Origin: Pseudomonas putida
GTDB lineage: Bacteria > Pseudomonadota > Gammaproteobacteria > Pseudomonadales > Pseudomonadaceae
Assembly (NCBI RefSeq): GCF_026625125.1
Contig: NZ_CP113097.1
Coordinates: 2,356,001-2,420,000 of the forward strand
Direction of reading: 5' to 3'
DNA length: 64,000 nt
This document shows positions 17,372 through 27,400 of this stretch, in pieces (position 1 is the stretch's first letter; each line of letters starts with the position of its first letter). The notes under the pieces were generated by a model. The model ran no database searches. It saw only the letters and a list, made by a program, of their open reading frames with translations, and was not told where the DNA came from. The position numbers and the translations under genes are program-made.

Positions 17372-18466
17372 ATGGCTTTTGATTTTCGCTTTGCATCGGT
17401 GGCCGATATCGATGCGCTGGTTGCCCTGGAGCAGGACTGCTTCACCCTCGACCGCCTCAACCCACGCAATTTCAGTTGGATGGTGCGACGCGCCAATGCC
17501 CGCCTTATCGTCGCTGAGCATCAGGGGCAGCTGGCGGGGTACGCGTTGTTGCTGTTTCATCGCGGCACATCACTCGCCCGCCTGTATTCAATTGCCGTCA
17601 GCCCGGCCTGGCGCGGCCATGGGCTGGGCCAGCGGCTGCTGGAGCAGGCCCAGGCAAGCGCGCTTGAGCGTAATTGCGCCTGGCTGCGCCTGGAGGTACG
17701 CACGGACAATGCGTCGGCTATCAGCCTGTACGAAAGCAATGGCTTCCAACGCTTCGCGAGGGTCGAGGACTACTATGAGGACCACAGCCAGGCGCTGCGC
17801 TTCGAGAAGCGTATCCTGCGCAGTGCTCCGGCCCCTGCACAGCAAGTGCCGTACTACGCGCAAACCACCGAGTTCACCTGTGGCGCCGCCTGCCTGTTGA
17901 TGGCCATGGCTGCAGTCGAACCGGGGCGTGCCATGCACCGCAGCGAGGAAATTCAGCTATGGCGGGAAGCGACCACGATCTTCATGACAGCAGGCCACGG
18001 CGGTTGCAGCCCGCAGGGGCTTGCCCTGGCGGCCTGGCGCCGGGGGTTCGAGGTGCGCATGGTGGTCAGTCAGCCTGGGTCGCTGTTTCTCGATGGCGTG
18101 CGCAGCGCGCAGAAAAAAGACGTGATGCAACTGGTCGAGGACGGCTTTGCCCAGGCGTTGGCCGAAACCGATGTGCATCAGGTGCTGGCGCCCGGCCTCG
18201 ATGTACGCTCGGCGTTGCAAGCCGGGTTCAGGCCGGTGGTACTGATCAGCAGCTACCGTTTCACCCGCCTGAAGGCCCCGCACTGGATCCTGGTCACCGG
18301 CTGCGATGACGAGTTCGTGTACCTGCATGATCCTGATGTGGATCACAGCAGCCAAAAAAGCGTTATGGATTGCCAGCATCTGCCCGTCAGCCATGCCGAA
18401 TTCCAGCGCATGAGCAGTTTCGGCAGGCAGCGGGTCAGGGCCGCTGTGCTGTTGCGGGGGCGGTAG
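17372..18466 (+). CDS. GNAT acetyltransferase / C39-like peptidase fusion
   Basis: 364 residues, two domains. Residues 1-150 are a RimI-like GNAT, with acetyl-CoA loop RGHGLG at 81-86 and ESNGF at 121-125. Residues about 157-364 are a C39-like papain-fold peptidase: Cys170 (FTCGAAC), His304 (APHWILV) and Asp320 (LHDPD) form a full triad. No membrane or ABC domain is present, so this is not a bacteriocin exporter. With the divergent RLAN ligase it suggests a peptide-modifying system of ligation, acetylation and cleavage. The ribosome-binding site before the ATG is weak. Confidence 0.88.
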   Translation: MAFDFRFASVADIDALVALEQDCFTLDRLNPRNFSWMVRRANARLIVAEHQGQLAGYALLLFHRGTSLARLYSIAVSPAWRGHGLGQRLLEQAQASALERNCAWLRLEVRTDNASAISLYESNGFQRFARVEDYYEDHSQALRFEKRILRSAPAPAQQVPYYAQTTEFTCGAACLLMAMAAVEPGRAMHRSEEIQLWREATTIFMTAGHGGCSPQGLALAAWRRGFEVRMVVSQPGSLFLDGVRSAQKKDVMQLVEDGFAQALAETDVHQVLAPGLDVRSALQAGFRPVVLISSYRFTRLKAPHWILVTGCDDEFVYLHDPDVDHSSQKSVMDCQHLPVSHAEFQRMSSFGRQRVRAAVLLRGR

Positions 18467-18551
18467 AGGGTTTGTGTTTTTTGCGCTTTCTTTATGCGCA
18501 TCGAGCGTGCTGGGGCGCCATTGGCCCGGCACGATCCGGTTTCACGCCGGT

Positions 18552-18576
18552 AAAAAAAGACCCGCCGAAGGCGGGC
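18552..18576 (-). terminator. Rho-independent terminator of the 60-residue gene
   Basis: On the minus strand a CCCGCCTTCGGCGGG hairpin is followed by TCTTTTTTT, a textbook intrinsic terminator 38 bp after the stop of the small gene at 18614. Confidence 0.85.
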
Positions 18577-18613
18577 CAGAACAGGGCAGAGAGCAACGCA
18601 CAACACATTCGTT

Positions 18614-18796
18614 TCAAGCGAGCAGGCAGTCGTCCTTCAGTCGATCGGCAAGGGCCTGGGCGGATGCACGGGTTGCCAACGGTCCGCTGACCGCTTCACC
18701 GTTGCGCACCAGGTACCAGCATGCCAGCAGCCCCTGCTCACGCAGAGTCGAGGGGACGGCACTGCCGACGACGGACATGATCTGAATAGTGGCCAT
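18614..18796 (-). CDS. 60-residue conserved hypothetical protein
   Basis: Starts MATIQIMSVVGSAVP behind a near-perfect ribosome-binding site (AGGAGGT). The sequence CWYLVRNGEAVSGPLATRASAQALADRL looks like a compact domain of the kind predicted to form a small beta sheet plus helix. It has its own strong terminator. A longer frame to 18970 exists but lacks a ribosome site. Function unknown. Confidence 0.75.
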   Translation of the reverse strand: MATIQIMSVVGSAVPSTLREQGLLACWYLVRNGEAVSGPLATRASAQALADRLKDDCLLA

Positions 18797-19024
18797 AGGG
18801 ACCTCCTGTAAACATGTGCCTACCTTACGCAGTGGCCAGCGAGGTTTGAAATCGACTCGCTCAATAGTGTTCATCAGCTTTATCAACTGTTCTCGACGCT
18901 GCCGTACTATCGCCCGTAGCACTGTCAGCTGAGCGCAGGGAAACGGTAAAGGTTGTGTAAGGACGATCAACGGGCAGGTCTGTTACGCTGAACAAACGTT
19001 TCAGCTACGCACAAGGAGCGATTG

Positions 19025-19846
19025 ATGACGTCAACTCCCAGCAGAGACACTGTGCTGTGCATTTCCCTGGCGGGCCGGCCAGGCCACTTTGGCGTTCGCT
19101 TTCATAACCATCTGTACCAGCAACTGGGCCTGGATTACTACTACAAGGCGATGAGCACCCATGACTTGCCGGCCGCTGTGGCAGGTATCCGCGCGCTGGG
19201 CATCCGCGGCTGTGGTGTTTCCATGCCGTACAAGGAGGCCTGCATGGCCTTGGTCGATGAGGTTGACCCGTCGGCGGCAGCCATCGAGTCGGTGAACACG
19301 GTGGTCAACACGGCAGGTCATCTGAAAGCCTACAACACCGACTACCTGGCAGTGCGGCAGTTGCTCGAACAGCATCGTGTCGACCCGTCCACAGCCTTTG
19401 CCCTGCGCGGCAGTGGTGGCATGGCCAAGGCGGTTGCCAGTGCGCTGCGCGATGCGGGGTTCAAAGAGGGCATCATCGTCGCCCGCAATGAGCAGGCGGG
19501 GCGGCAGCTGGCTGACGTATGTGGCTACCGTTGGGTCGCCAAGCTGGGTGACCGGTGCCCGCCGATGCTGGTGAATGTGACGCCGATCGGCATGGCAGGC
19601 GGGCAAGAAGCCCACCAGTTGGCGTTCAGCGAGAACGCCATTGCAGCCGCGCAGCGGGTCTTCGATGTGGTGGCGATGCCGGCGCAGACGCCCTTGATCC
19701 AGCACGCCCAGGCCCTGGGCAAGCCGGTGATTACTGGTTTGGAAGTGATCGCGTTGCAGGCCCTGGAGCAATTCGTGCTGTATACCGGCGTGCGGCCTAC
19801 ACGGGAGCAGGTCGAGGCTGCAGTGGCCTACGCCCGGGGCGCCTAG
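19025..19846 (+). CDS. shikimate 5-dehydrogenase-like protein
   Basis: 273 residues. Catalytic Lys70 (VSMPYK) and Asp106 (YNTDY) of the AroE family are present, with a Rossmann GSGGMAKAV segment at about 129-137. The N-terminal substrate segment (SLAGRPGHFGVRFHN) departs from the usual GNPIxHSxSP, so it is probably a paralogue of AroE with another or broader substrate rather than the housekeeping enzyme. ATG at 19025 follows AAGGAG. No aromatic-pathway genes are adjacent. Confidence 0.85.
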   Translation: MTSTPSRDTVLCISLAGRPGHFGVRFHNHLYQQLGLDYYYKAMSTHDLPAAVAGIRALGIRGCGVSMPYKEACMALVDEVDPSAAAIESVNTVVNTAGHLKAYNTDYLAVRQLLEQHRVDPSTAFALRGSGGMAKAVASALRDAGFKEGIIVARNEQAGRQLADVCGYRWVAKLGDRCPPMLVNVTPIGMAGGQEAHQLAFSENAIAAAQRVFDVVAMPAQTPLIQHAQALGKPVITGLEVIALQALEQFVLYTGVRPTREQVEAAVAYARGA

Positions 19847-19857
19847 CGCCGCTTTTG

Positions 19858-19891
19858 CGGCCTCCTCGCGGGCATACCGGCGAGGAGGCCG
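19858..19891. terminator. bidirectional hairpin
   Basis: CGGCCTCCTCGC and GCGAGGAGGCCG form a perfect 12-bp stem around a ten-base loop, between convergent genes. It resembles the CCTCTTCGCGGG-type REP of P. putida as well as a terminator. Confidence 0.6.
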
Positions 19892-19904
19892 TCCATGCCC
19901 ACAT

Positions 19905-20147
19905 TCAGAACGCCTTGTGGCCCTTGTCCAACTGCTGGTCCACCAGGGCCCGGCCGTGGGCCAGCGACACATGCTGAGCATTCTCAAGGTCTGAGAAGAA
20001 TTTCATCGGCATGGACAGGCGCTTGCTGGTGTGGCCTTGCGGATCGGTGATCAGGCAGCCCGCAGAGTAGGGCAGAGGGGAGTCGGGATGAGGCATCACA
20101 CTGGCGGTGATGGTGTGGTCGCGGTATTCACAGTGAAGAGATTGCAT
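19905..20147 (-). CDS. 80-residue conserved hypothetical protein
   Basis: Starts MQSLHCEYRDHTITASVMP with GAGGTAAGGA upstream. Soluble; includes GCLITDPQGHTSKRLSMP and a C-terminal helix HVSLAHGRALVDQQLDKGHK. Pseudomonads have many such short proteins annotated only as hypothetical. I cannot assign a role. Confidence 0.75.
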   Translation of the reverse strand: MQSLHCEYRDHTITASVMPHPDSPLPYSAGCLITDPQGHTSKRLSMPMKFFSDLENAQHVSLAHGRALVDQQLDKGHKAF

Positions 20148-20256
20148 CGTCCTTACCTCGCTGTGGCTAGTGAAGCTGTTACCTTCATATACCACAGCGA
20201 GGTGCCGGGAGTTCCCAGCCTGACGAGCGCGAGCCGACGAAGCTCACAGGCTTGGA

Positions 20257-20784
20257 TCAGCCCTTGAGTTCAGAGGGCTGAATCACCTCGACCCAGTAAC
20301 CGTCCGGGTCCTTGACGAAGGCCAGGTGGTTCATGCGGCCGTCTTCCAGGCGTTTCTGGAACGGTACGTTCAGCGCTTCGAAGCGGGCGCAGGCCGTGCG
20401 AACGTCCGGTACCGAAATGCAGATATGGCCGAAGCCACGTGGGTCGGTGTTGCCGTTGTGATAGGCGAACGCCGGGTCGTTTTCAGTACCGTGGTTGTGG
20501 GTCAGTTCGAGCACGCCGGGGATCGACTTCATCCACTGATGGCGCTCGGCGTCGTCGGCCGGAATCTGCGCTGGGTCGACCAGGGCCAGGAAATACAGGC
20601 TGAAAGCCGCTTCCGGGAAGTCGCGTTTGTCGACCAAGCGGAAGCCCAGGACACGGGTGTAGAAGTCCAGCGACTTCTCGATGTCCTTGACCCGCAGCAT
20701 GGTGTGGTTAAAGACGAATTGAGCAGTGGCGTTGTCGGGCTGTGCGGTGACGCCAGGCAGGTTTTGCAGATCGTGCAGGCTCAT
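20257..20784 (-). CDS. gloA: glyoxalase I (lactoylglutathione lyase)
   Basis: 175 residues. Converts the hemithioacetal of methylglyoxal and glutathione to S-lactoylglutathione in the cytosol. Metal ligands line up as His27 (FNHTMLRV), Glu93 (LELTHNHG), His120 (GHICISV) and Glu166 (WVEVIQ). The length and the TMLRVKDIEKSLDFYTRVLGF segment resemble the longer, human-like class, usually zinc-dependent, rather than the short E. coli nickel type. Confidence 0.94.
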   Translation of the reverse strand: MSLHDLQNLPGVTAQPDNATAQFVFNHTMLRVKDIEKSLDFYTRVLGFRLVDKRDFPEAAFSLYFLALVDPAQIPADDAERHQWMKSIPGVLELTHNHGTENDPAFAYHNGNTDPRGFGHICISVPDVRTACARFEALNVPFQKRLEDGRMNHLAFVKDPDGYWVEVIQPSELKG

Positions 20785-20871
20785 GGGTACTCCAGGAACG
20801 GGGCTGGCAGCGGGGCCAGCGGAACAGACAGGAGAGCCATGATACGGCAGTGAACCGATTGCGCAAATGAA

Positions 20872-20897
20872 AGCGCCCTGCACGAGTGCAGGGCGCT
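20872..20897 (-). terminator. hairpin downstream of the H-NS-like gene
   Basis: AGCGCCCTGCAC and GTGCAGGGCGCT form a perfect 12-bp stem; on the minus strand TTTCATTT follows, so it can terminate the H-NS-like transcript. A second hairpin (GCCCGC/GCGGGC) lies at 20908-20923. Confidence 0.55.
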
Positions 20898-21008
20898 GGA
20901 ATTAGAGGCCCGCGTGTGCGGGCGCGTGATGGGGTCGCTAGTCCTTTAGCTGTCTCGATATTGAGCCTGCCCTTGTGAAAAAAGTGTGAAGCACGCGTTG
21001 ACGTTTCA

Positions 21009-21371
21009 TCAGCGCAGCCAACTTTCCACCGTGCCGGCCCCGTACTGTTCTTTCCACGCCTTCAACCCGCGGTGGTTACCACCTTTGGTTTCGATCAGCT
21101 CGCCGGTGTGCGGGTTTTCATACACTTTCACCACGCGCGGGCGGCGTTGTTGCTTTGGCGCACTGGGTGCGGCGCCCCGGGTGACGGCCTTGGGATCGAG
21201 GATGGCGATGATGTCGCGCAGACTTTTGTCATAGCTTTTCATCAGGCCGACTAGTTTCTGCTCGAATTCGATTTCACGTTTTAGGCCGGCATCCTTTTTC
21301 AGCGCCTCCAGTTGAGCCATCTGTTCCTGGAGCGCTTTTTCGGCAGCACGAAACTCTGCAAGTCTGGACAC
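21009..21371 (-). CDS. turB: MvaT/MvaU-family H-NS-like nucleoid protein
   Basis: 120 residues. N-terminal coiled coil for oligomerisation (EFRAAEKALQEQMAQLEALK), a LMKSYDKSLRDIIAIL segment, a basic linker, and the AT-hook-like DNA-binding domain with the signature ENPHTGELIETKGGNHRGLK. These xenogeneic silencers bind AT-rich DNA. The GTG at 21371 is chosen because AGGAG lies eight bases upstream; a GTG three codons earlier would sit on that site. Gene order with gloA, an OprD-like porin and cobF matches my memory of P. putida turB, so the symbol is tentative. Confidence 0.88.
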   Translation of the reverse strand: MSRLAEFRAAEKALQEQMAQLEALKKDAGLKREIEFEQKLVGLMKSYDKSLRDIIAILDPKAVTRGAAPSAPKQQRRPRVVKVYENPHTGELIETKGGNHRGLKAWKEQYGAGTVESWLR

Positions 21372-21714
21372 TGTAATCACTCCTGTACGGCATCTGTGGC
21401 AGGGCGTGACGAACATTGAAGAGAAATAACGCCGGCCACGCGGTGGGTTTTAACTGTTCGCTGATAACGAGTGTAGACACTTGTGGCAATTGGGTAAACC
21501 GCAAACTTTTCCAATTAACCAGGGAACTTTACAAGTGTTTCGTGCGGTAATTGCGATGTGCGACAGGCTGCCAGTGCAGCGTTTCTAGACCATGGTCCAA
21601 TGGTGCGGGCCAGCGCCTTCACGCAATCATTTGCCATGATGGTCGGGCATTGTTCGGCCGGGTCTTGTCTGCGCCGCGCGCCTTCGCCGTGCATTGTTTT
21701 CTGCCTTTCTCTGG
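21372..21714. other. 343-bp AT-richer divergent intergenic region
   Basis: Separates the H-NS-like gene from the porin. It contains an inverted repeat AATTGG (21488-21493) / CCAATT (21511-21516) in the most AT-rich stretch, which could be bound by the H-NS-like protein itself. I see no further gene. Confidence 0.4.
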
Positions 21715-23016
21715 ATGTTCCCTCGCATGTTTGCCCCTTTTTCTCCCGCCCCTGGGCGCCGAGTTGCCGGCCTGTTGCTGATGTGTGCCGGTGCGCACGC
21801 CCAGGCCGCCGGATTTGTTGAAGACACCCGTGCCAAGGTCGAAGCCCGCACCCTTTATTTCAACCGGGATTTTCGTGACGGCCACAGTACTTCCAGCCAG
21901 GGCGCGTCCAAGCGGGAAGAGTCAGCGCAAGGCTTCATGCTCAATGTGCAGTCGGGTTATACCCAAGGCCCGGTAGGCGTCGGTGTGGATGCAGTGGGCA
22001 TGTTGGGTATCAAGCTCGATTCCAGCCCGGTGGACAGTAACAGCGGTTTGTTGCCTTCTTCGGGTCATCACCCAAGGCACTCGGCTGATCAATACGCGAA
22101 GATCGGCCTGGCCGCCAAGGTCAAGGTGTCCGCTACCGTGCTCAAATACGGTTCGCTGATGCCCGATGTTCCCCTGTTGAAATACAACGATGGCCGCCTG
22201 TTGCCGACGATGTTCCACGGCGCCATGCTCACTTCGGAAGCAGTGCGCGACATGAAGTTCACGCTTGCCCGCCTGAGCAAGTACACCGCCCGCGATTCAA
22301 CCGACCGCCAGGACATTCGCGTGCATTGCAAGAACAAGCGCTATGCCTGTGATATCGAAGCCGACCACTTCGACCTGGCAGGGCTGGATTACCGCCTCAA
22401 TGAGCGGGTCAGTGCTCACTACCAAGTAGCCAAGCTGGAAAACATCTACCGCCAGCACTTTCTTGGCCTGGTCGCCAGCCAGCCGCTTACGGTGGGCAGC
22501 CTGTCCGCCGACCTGCGCCTGATCAAGAGCGATGACATCGGTAACGCCCGGGCAGGCCAGATCGATCACCGCGCCTTCAGCGGGATGCTCGGGTACAACC
22601 TGGGCGGCCACAAGGTCAGTGCGGGCTGGCAGCGCATGTATGGCGAAAATGCTATGCCGTACCTCGATGGCAGCAACCCGTACTTGGTCAACTATGCACA
22701 GGTCAACGACTTCGCCGCCGCGCAGGAGCGCTCATGGCAGTTGCGTTACGACTATGACTTCAAGGCCCTGGGGGTGCCGGGGCTGACGTTTTTCACCCGT
22801 TACATCAATGGCGACCACATCAAAGTCCCGGGCAGTAATGACCAGGGCAAAGAGTGGGAGCGCGACACCGAGTTCAAGTACCAGGTGCAGAGCGGTGCTT
22901 TCAAAGACGTCAGCGTGCGCCTGCGCAATTCCACTTACCGCAGCAACTACGAAACGTGGGCGCGTGACATGGACGAAACACGGGTCATCGTCAGCTATAG
23001 CTTCTCGATCTTTTGA
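21715..23016 (+). CDS. OprD-family outer-membrane porin
   Basis: About 433 residues. Signal peptide ending near AHAQAAG, then the OprD pattern: FVEDTRAKVEARTLYFNRDF, a repeated beta-strand barrel, WARDMDETRVIVSYSF at the C-terminus and terminal Phe. OprD porins admit specific small carboxylates or amino acids. Two Cys in the RVHCKNKRYACDIE loop may form a disulfide. Starts at 21694 (TTG), 21715 or 21727 are possible; none has a clear ribosome site. The substrate is unknown. Confidence 0.9.
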   Translation: MFPRMFAPFSPAPGRRVAGLLLMCAGAHAQAAGFVEDTRAKVEARTLYFNRDFRDGHSTSSQGASKREESAQGFMLNVQSGYTQGPVGVGVDAVGMLGIKLDSSPVDSNSGLLPSSGHHPRHSADQYAKIGLAAKVKVSATVLKYGSLMPDVPLLKYNDGRLLPTMFHGAMLTSEAVRDMKFTLARLSKYTARDSTDRQDIRVHCKNKRYACDIEADHFDLAGLDYRLNERVSAHYQVAKLENIYRQHFLGLVASQPLTVGSLSADLRLIKSDDIGNARAGQIDHRAFSGMLGYNLGGHKVSAGWQRMYGENAMPYLDGSNPYLVNYAQVNDFAAAQERSWQLRYDYDFKALGVPGLTFFTRYINGDHIKVPGSNDQGKEWERDTEFKYQVQSGAFKDVSVRLRNSTYRSNYETWARDMDETRVIVSYSFSIF

Positions 23017-23081
23017 GTGCACTTTGCCAAACACTCGGTACCGGCCGACAATGGCTGCTGGTGCATGTTCAGGGCTATGCC

Positions 23082-23837
23082 ATGAAAGACCTGTTGTTGA
23101 TCGGTATCGGCCCGGGCGACCCACGCCAGGTGACCTTCGAGGCCGTCGAGGCGTTGCGTCGCGCTACCGTCTTCTTCGTGCTCGACAAGGGTTCGGACAA
23201 AGACGAGCTGGTCAGCCTGCGCAAAGCCATTGTCGATCGTTACAGGCCGCAGGGCGGCTACCGCTGGGTACAGGTAGCGGACCCACAGCGGGATGCTCAA
23301 GCGCACGATTATGTGACTGCGGTCCAGGACTGGCACCACCAGCGCGCAGCCCTGTACGCCCGGCTGATAGCCGATGAAATGTGCAGTGAGGATGTCGGCG
23401 CCTTTTTGCTGTGGGGCGAGCCGGGCCTGTATGACAGCACCCTGCGCGTTCTGCAGTTGGTTCGCGAACGTGGGGTGGCATTGCGCCTGCAGGTTATCCC
23501 GGGCATCAGCAGTGTGCAGGCGCTGGCGGCGCGCCATCAGATTGCGCTCAACCGTATAGGCGAACCCGTGGTGGTTTTACCGGGGCGGCGCCTGGCGCGA
23601 CAGGGGCAGATCGACAATGTGGTGGTGATGCTCGACGGGCAATGCGCTTTTACCCACATCGACGACCCTGGGCTGGTGATCTATTGGGGGGCTTACCTGG
23701 GTACGGAGGACGAAGTGCTGATCGCCGGGCCTTTGCAGGCGGTGAAAGCGCAGATTTTGCAGGTGCGCGAAGAGGCGAGGGCGCGCAAGGGGTGGATCAT
23801 GGACACGTATTTGTTGCGGCGCGAGGCATGGGCTTGA
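23082..23837 (+). CDS. cobF: precorrin-6A synthase (deacetylating) CobF
   Basis: 251 residues starting MKDLLLIGIGPGDPRQ, the SAM-dependent tetrapyrrole methylase N-terminal motif; LLWGEPGLYDSTLR and VIPGISSVQALAA are further methylase motifs. CobF methylates C-1 of precorrin-5 and releases acetate in aerobic cobalamin synthesis. No other cob gene is present. An upstream in-frame start at 23013 would overlap the porin stop but gives an N-terminus untypical of the family. Confidence 0.92.
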   Translation: MKDLLLIGIGPGDPRQVTFEAVEALRRATVFFVLDKGSDKDELVSLRKAIVDRYRPQGGYRWVQVADPQRDAQAHDYVTAVQDWHHQRAALYARLIADEMCSEDVGAFLLWGEPGLYDSTLRVLQLVRERGVALRLQVIPGISSVQALAARHQIALNRIGEPVVVLPGRRLARQGQIDNVVVMLDGQCAFTHIDDPGLVIYWGAYLGTEDEVLIAGPLQAVKAQILQVREEARARKGWIMDTYLLRREAWA

Positions 23838-23841
23838 GGCG

Positions 23842-23869
23842 GCCTCTTCACGGTAAACCGCGAAGAGGC
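23842..23869. terminator. bidirectional REP-like hairpin
   Basis: GCCTCTTC and GAAGAGGC around ACGGTAAACCGC, a form very like the P. putida REP core, between convergent cobF and the response regulator. Confidence 0.5.
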
Positions 23870-23879
23870 GCTACCGAGG

Positions 23880-24242
23880 TCAACGCTGACCCAAAATTCC
23901 GAACACTTTATCGCGCAACTGATCGATGCTGAACGGCTTGCCAATCATGTGCATGCCCTCGGGGACATCGAGGCTTTCGGCGTAGCCGCTGGCAAACAGC
24001 ACAGGCAGGGTGGGCCGCAGAGCACGGGCCCTTGCTGCCAGTTCTTCACCGCGCATGTCCGGCAGGCCAACATCGGTCATCAGCAGGGCCAGCGACTGGT
24101 CTGGGTTTTCAAGGATCGCCAGCGCGGCGTGGGCGCAACTCGCCTCGAGGGTTTCGAAGCCCAGTTCGGAGCCCAGTTCGTCGAGCACATCGACCATCAA
24201 CATACGGACGATGTCGTCATCTTCGACTACCAAGAGGTGCAT
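23880..24242 (-). CDS. single-domain response regulator
   Basis: 120 residues, receiver domain only. Acidic pocket Glu7-Asp10, phosphoacceptor Asp57 (MTDVGLPD), Lys in the IGKPFS loop. ATG at 24242 follows AGGAT at six bases. It is divergent from the large hybrid kinase, so it may be a phosphotransfer partner or sink for it. Confidence 0.88.
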   Translation of the reverse strand: MHLLVVEDDDIVRMLMVDVLDELGSELGFETLEASCAHAALAILENPDQSLALLMTDVGLPDMRGEELAARARALRPTLPVLFASGYAESLDVPEGMHMIGKPFSIDQLRDKVFGILGQR

Positions 24243-24492
24243 TTTGTGATCCTGTACCAGAAGAATGTCTTTATTCTGTGCGCCGGCCAGCGTCAGAAGT
24301 TCCATGAGGATACCGATCGTTACGATTGGATGGAACGATTGCTGAAGGTAACCTTCAAATACTGGCTAAATGCCCTGCCACGGCCAGCAAAGCTGGTTAG
24401 ACTCGCTATAAACCGGTGAGCGCGGCGGCATACTAAGAACAGGCTTTATCCGCCACACCGTTCAATGGACTTTTTCGCTCGGGCGTCTTCAA

Positions 24493-27400
24493 ATGATTCA
24501 AGCAGCCTCGATGGACCAGCAAAGCTTCCGCAAGCTGTTGAGCCGCAACATCGGCCTGCCCCTTGGGGTGGGCCTGCTCGGTGCCGTAGCTTTCGTTGCG
24601 GTCATCAACTACCTGTTGTCGGCCATGCAGTGGGTCGAGCATACCGATCGGGTGATCGGCAATGCCAATGAAGCGATCAAGTTGTCGATCGACATGGAAA
24701 CCGGCATGCGCGGGTTTCTCATCACCGGTGACGAGCGCTTCCTGGACCCCTACGAGGTTGCCAAACCCAAGATCAAGGGCAGCCTCACCAGCCTGCGCGG
24801 CATGGTCGCGGACAACCCTCAGCAGGTCGACCGCATCGACCGCCTGATCGCCCTGCAGGACGCCTGGAATGACTTCGGTGGCGAGATGATCGCCCAGCGC
24901 CGCGATGGCGGAGATTATCGCCAGTCGGTCGCCAACGGCCGCGGTAAACGCATCACCGACGAGATCCGCAAGGAATTCGATGACCTGGTCGACACTGAGC
25001 AGCAGCTGCGCATGGCCCGCAATGAGAAGGTCAGCAACGTCACGGTGACCGCCATCTCGGCGTTCGTGCTGTTGATCGTTGGCCTGAGCGCCTTGCTGGC
25101 CTACCTGGGCCGCCGCGACCTGATGGCGCTGTCTACCAGCTACGATGACAACCTCAAGGCCCAGCAGCGCTCGGCCGAGCGCCTGGAACAGCAGGCCTGG
25201 TTGCGCAACGGTCAGACCCAGCTGGCCGAACAGGTGCTTGGGCAGCTGACCCTGCCGATGCTCGGCGAAAACATCCTGCGCTTCTTCGCCAGCTACCTGG
25301 GTAGCGTGGTCGGCGCGCTGTACGTGCGTGACGGCCACGGCCGCCTGGTGCGCATGGCCAGCTATGGCCTGGACGCTGAGGAGCAGGGCCGCGAACAGGT
25401 GCTGGCGGCCCACGATGGCCTGCTGTCGCAGGCAGTACGCGAAGGCCGCCTGCTGCGCCTGGATGACCTGCCCGAAGACTACTACCGTCTCAGCTCCGGC
25501 CTGGGTAGCGGCTTGCCGCGCAGTGCCTTGCTGATGCCGGCCATCGACGATGGCCAGATCAACGGCGTGATCGAGCTGGGCTTCCTGCGGCCTTTGCAGG
25601 AGCGTGACGATGAGCTGATGGAGCGTGTGGCTGGCAACCTCGGCATGTCCATCGAAAGCGCCCGCTACCGCCAGCGTCTCCAGGAAGTGCTGGCCGAGAC
25701 TCAGCAGCTCAACGAAGAGCTGCAGGTGCAGCAGGAAGAACTCAAGACTGCGAACGAGGAGCTGGAAGAGCAGTCCCGCGTGCTCAAGGAGTCCCAGGCT
25801 CACCTTGAGACCCAGCAGGCCGAGCTCGAGCAGACCAACGAGCAACTGTCCGAGCGCACCGATGCCCTGGATCGCAAGAACGATGAGCTGCTTCAGGCCC
25901 AGCAAGAACTGCAGGCCCGCGCCGACGACCTGCAGCGTTCGAGCAAGTACAAGTCCGAGTTCCTCGCCAACATGTCCCACGAGCTGCGCACGCCGCTCAA
26001 CAGTTCGCTGATCCTGGCCAAGCTGCTGGCGGAGAACGGCGAGGGCAACCTCAGCGCAGAGCAGGTCAAGTTCGCCGAGTCCATCTATTCGGCCGGCAAT
26101 GACCTGCTCAACCTGATCAACGACATTCTCGACATCGCCAAAGTCGAGGCTGGCAAGCTTGAAGTGCGCCCCGAGACCACTCAGCTGGAGCGCCTGGTCG
26201 AAGGCCTGCGCGGCATGTTCCTGCCGCTGGCCGAGCACAAGGGCCTGGCCTTCCAGGTCAAGGTCGAGCCCCCTGTACCGGCGACACTGTTCACCGACCG
26301 CCAGCGCCTGGAGCAGATTCTCAAGAACCTGCTGTCCAATGCCATCAAATTCACCGACCACGGCCAGGTCAGCCTGACCATCAGCCATCAGGCAGGCGCG
26401 GGCATCGTGTTTGCCGTGCGCGACTCGGGCATCGGTATCGCCCCCGACCAGCAGCAGGCGATCTTCGGCGCCTTCCACCAGGTGGATGGCAGCAGCAACC
26501 GCCGCTATGGCGGCACCGGGCTGGGCCTGTCGATCTCCCGCGACCTGGCGCATTTGCTCGGTGGGCAGATCAGCGTCGACAGCAGCCCTGGCCAGGGCAG
26601 TGTGTTCAGCCTGACGATGCCCGAACGCTACGAAGCCGAGGCCGAGGAAGTCGAGGCCCACAGCCTGCGTCCGGCAGTCGACACCTTGCCGCCGGCACCC
26701 CAGGTCGCCACGGCAGCGTTGCCGAAACTGCCCGCACCGACCTTCGCCGATGACCGCGAGCACGCCCCGTTCGGCAACCGCTGCATCCTGGTGATCGAGG
26801 ACGAGCCGAACTTCGCCCGTATCCTCTTCGACCTGGCGCACGAACTGGGCTACAGCTGCCTGGTGGCCCAGGCCGCCGATGAGGGCTTCGCACTGGCCGC
26901 CCAGTACATTCCCGATGCGATCCTGCTGGACATGCGCCTGCCCGACCACTCCGGCCTCACCGTGTTGCAGCGCCTCAAAGAGTTGGCTGGCACCCGCCAT
27001 ATCCCGGTGCACATCATCTCCGTGGAAGACCGCGTCGAGGCGGCCATGCACATGGGGGCGGTGGGCTACGCGGTCAAGCCGACCAGCCGCGAAGAGCTCA
27101 AGGAAGTGTTCGCGCGTCTGGAAGCCAAGCTCACGCAGAAGCTCAAGCACATCCTGTTGGTGGAGGATGATGACCTGCAGCGCGAGAGCATCGCCCGCCT
27201 GATCGGCGACGACGATGTCGAGATCACCGCCGTCGCCCTGGCACAGGACGCCCTGGCGTTGCTGCGCGAGAACATCTACGACTGTATGATCATCGACCTC
27301 AAGCTGCCCGACATGCTCGGCAACGAGCTGCTCAAGCGCATGACTGCAGAAGATATCCGGTCATTCCCACCGGTGATCGTCTATACCGGGCGCAACCTCA

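Noticed and set aside
18614..18970. 118-codon version of the 60-residue gene
   Set aside because: The internal ATG at 18796 has an AGGAGGT site; the extension has none and looks non-coding.
20898..20960. Possible tRNA or small RNA between gloA and turB
   Set aside because: No cloverleaf or CCA-adjacent acceptor stem; the hairpins are better explained as terminators.
24433..27150. Very long open frame (about 905 codons) antisense to the hybrid kinase
   Set aside because: Codon composition is that of a shadow frame in GC-rich DNA; the opposite strand encodes an obvious kinase with all motifs.
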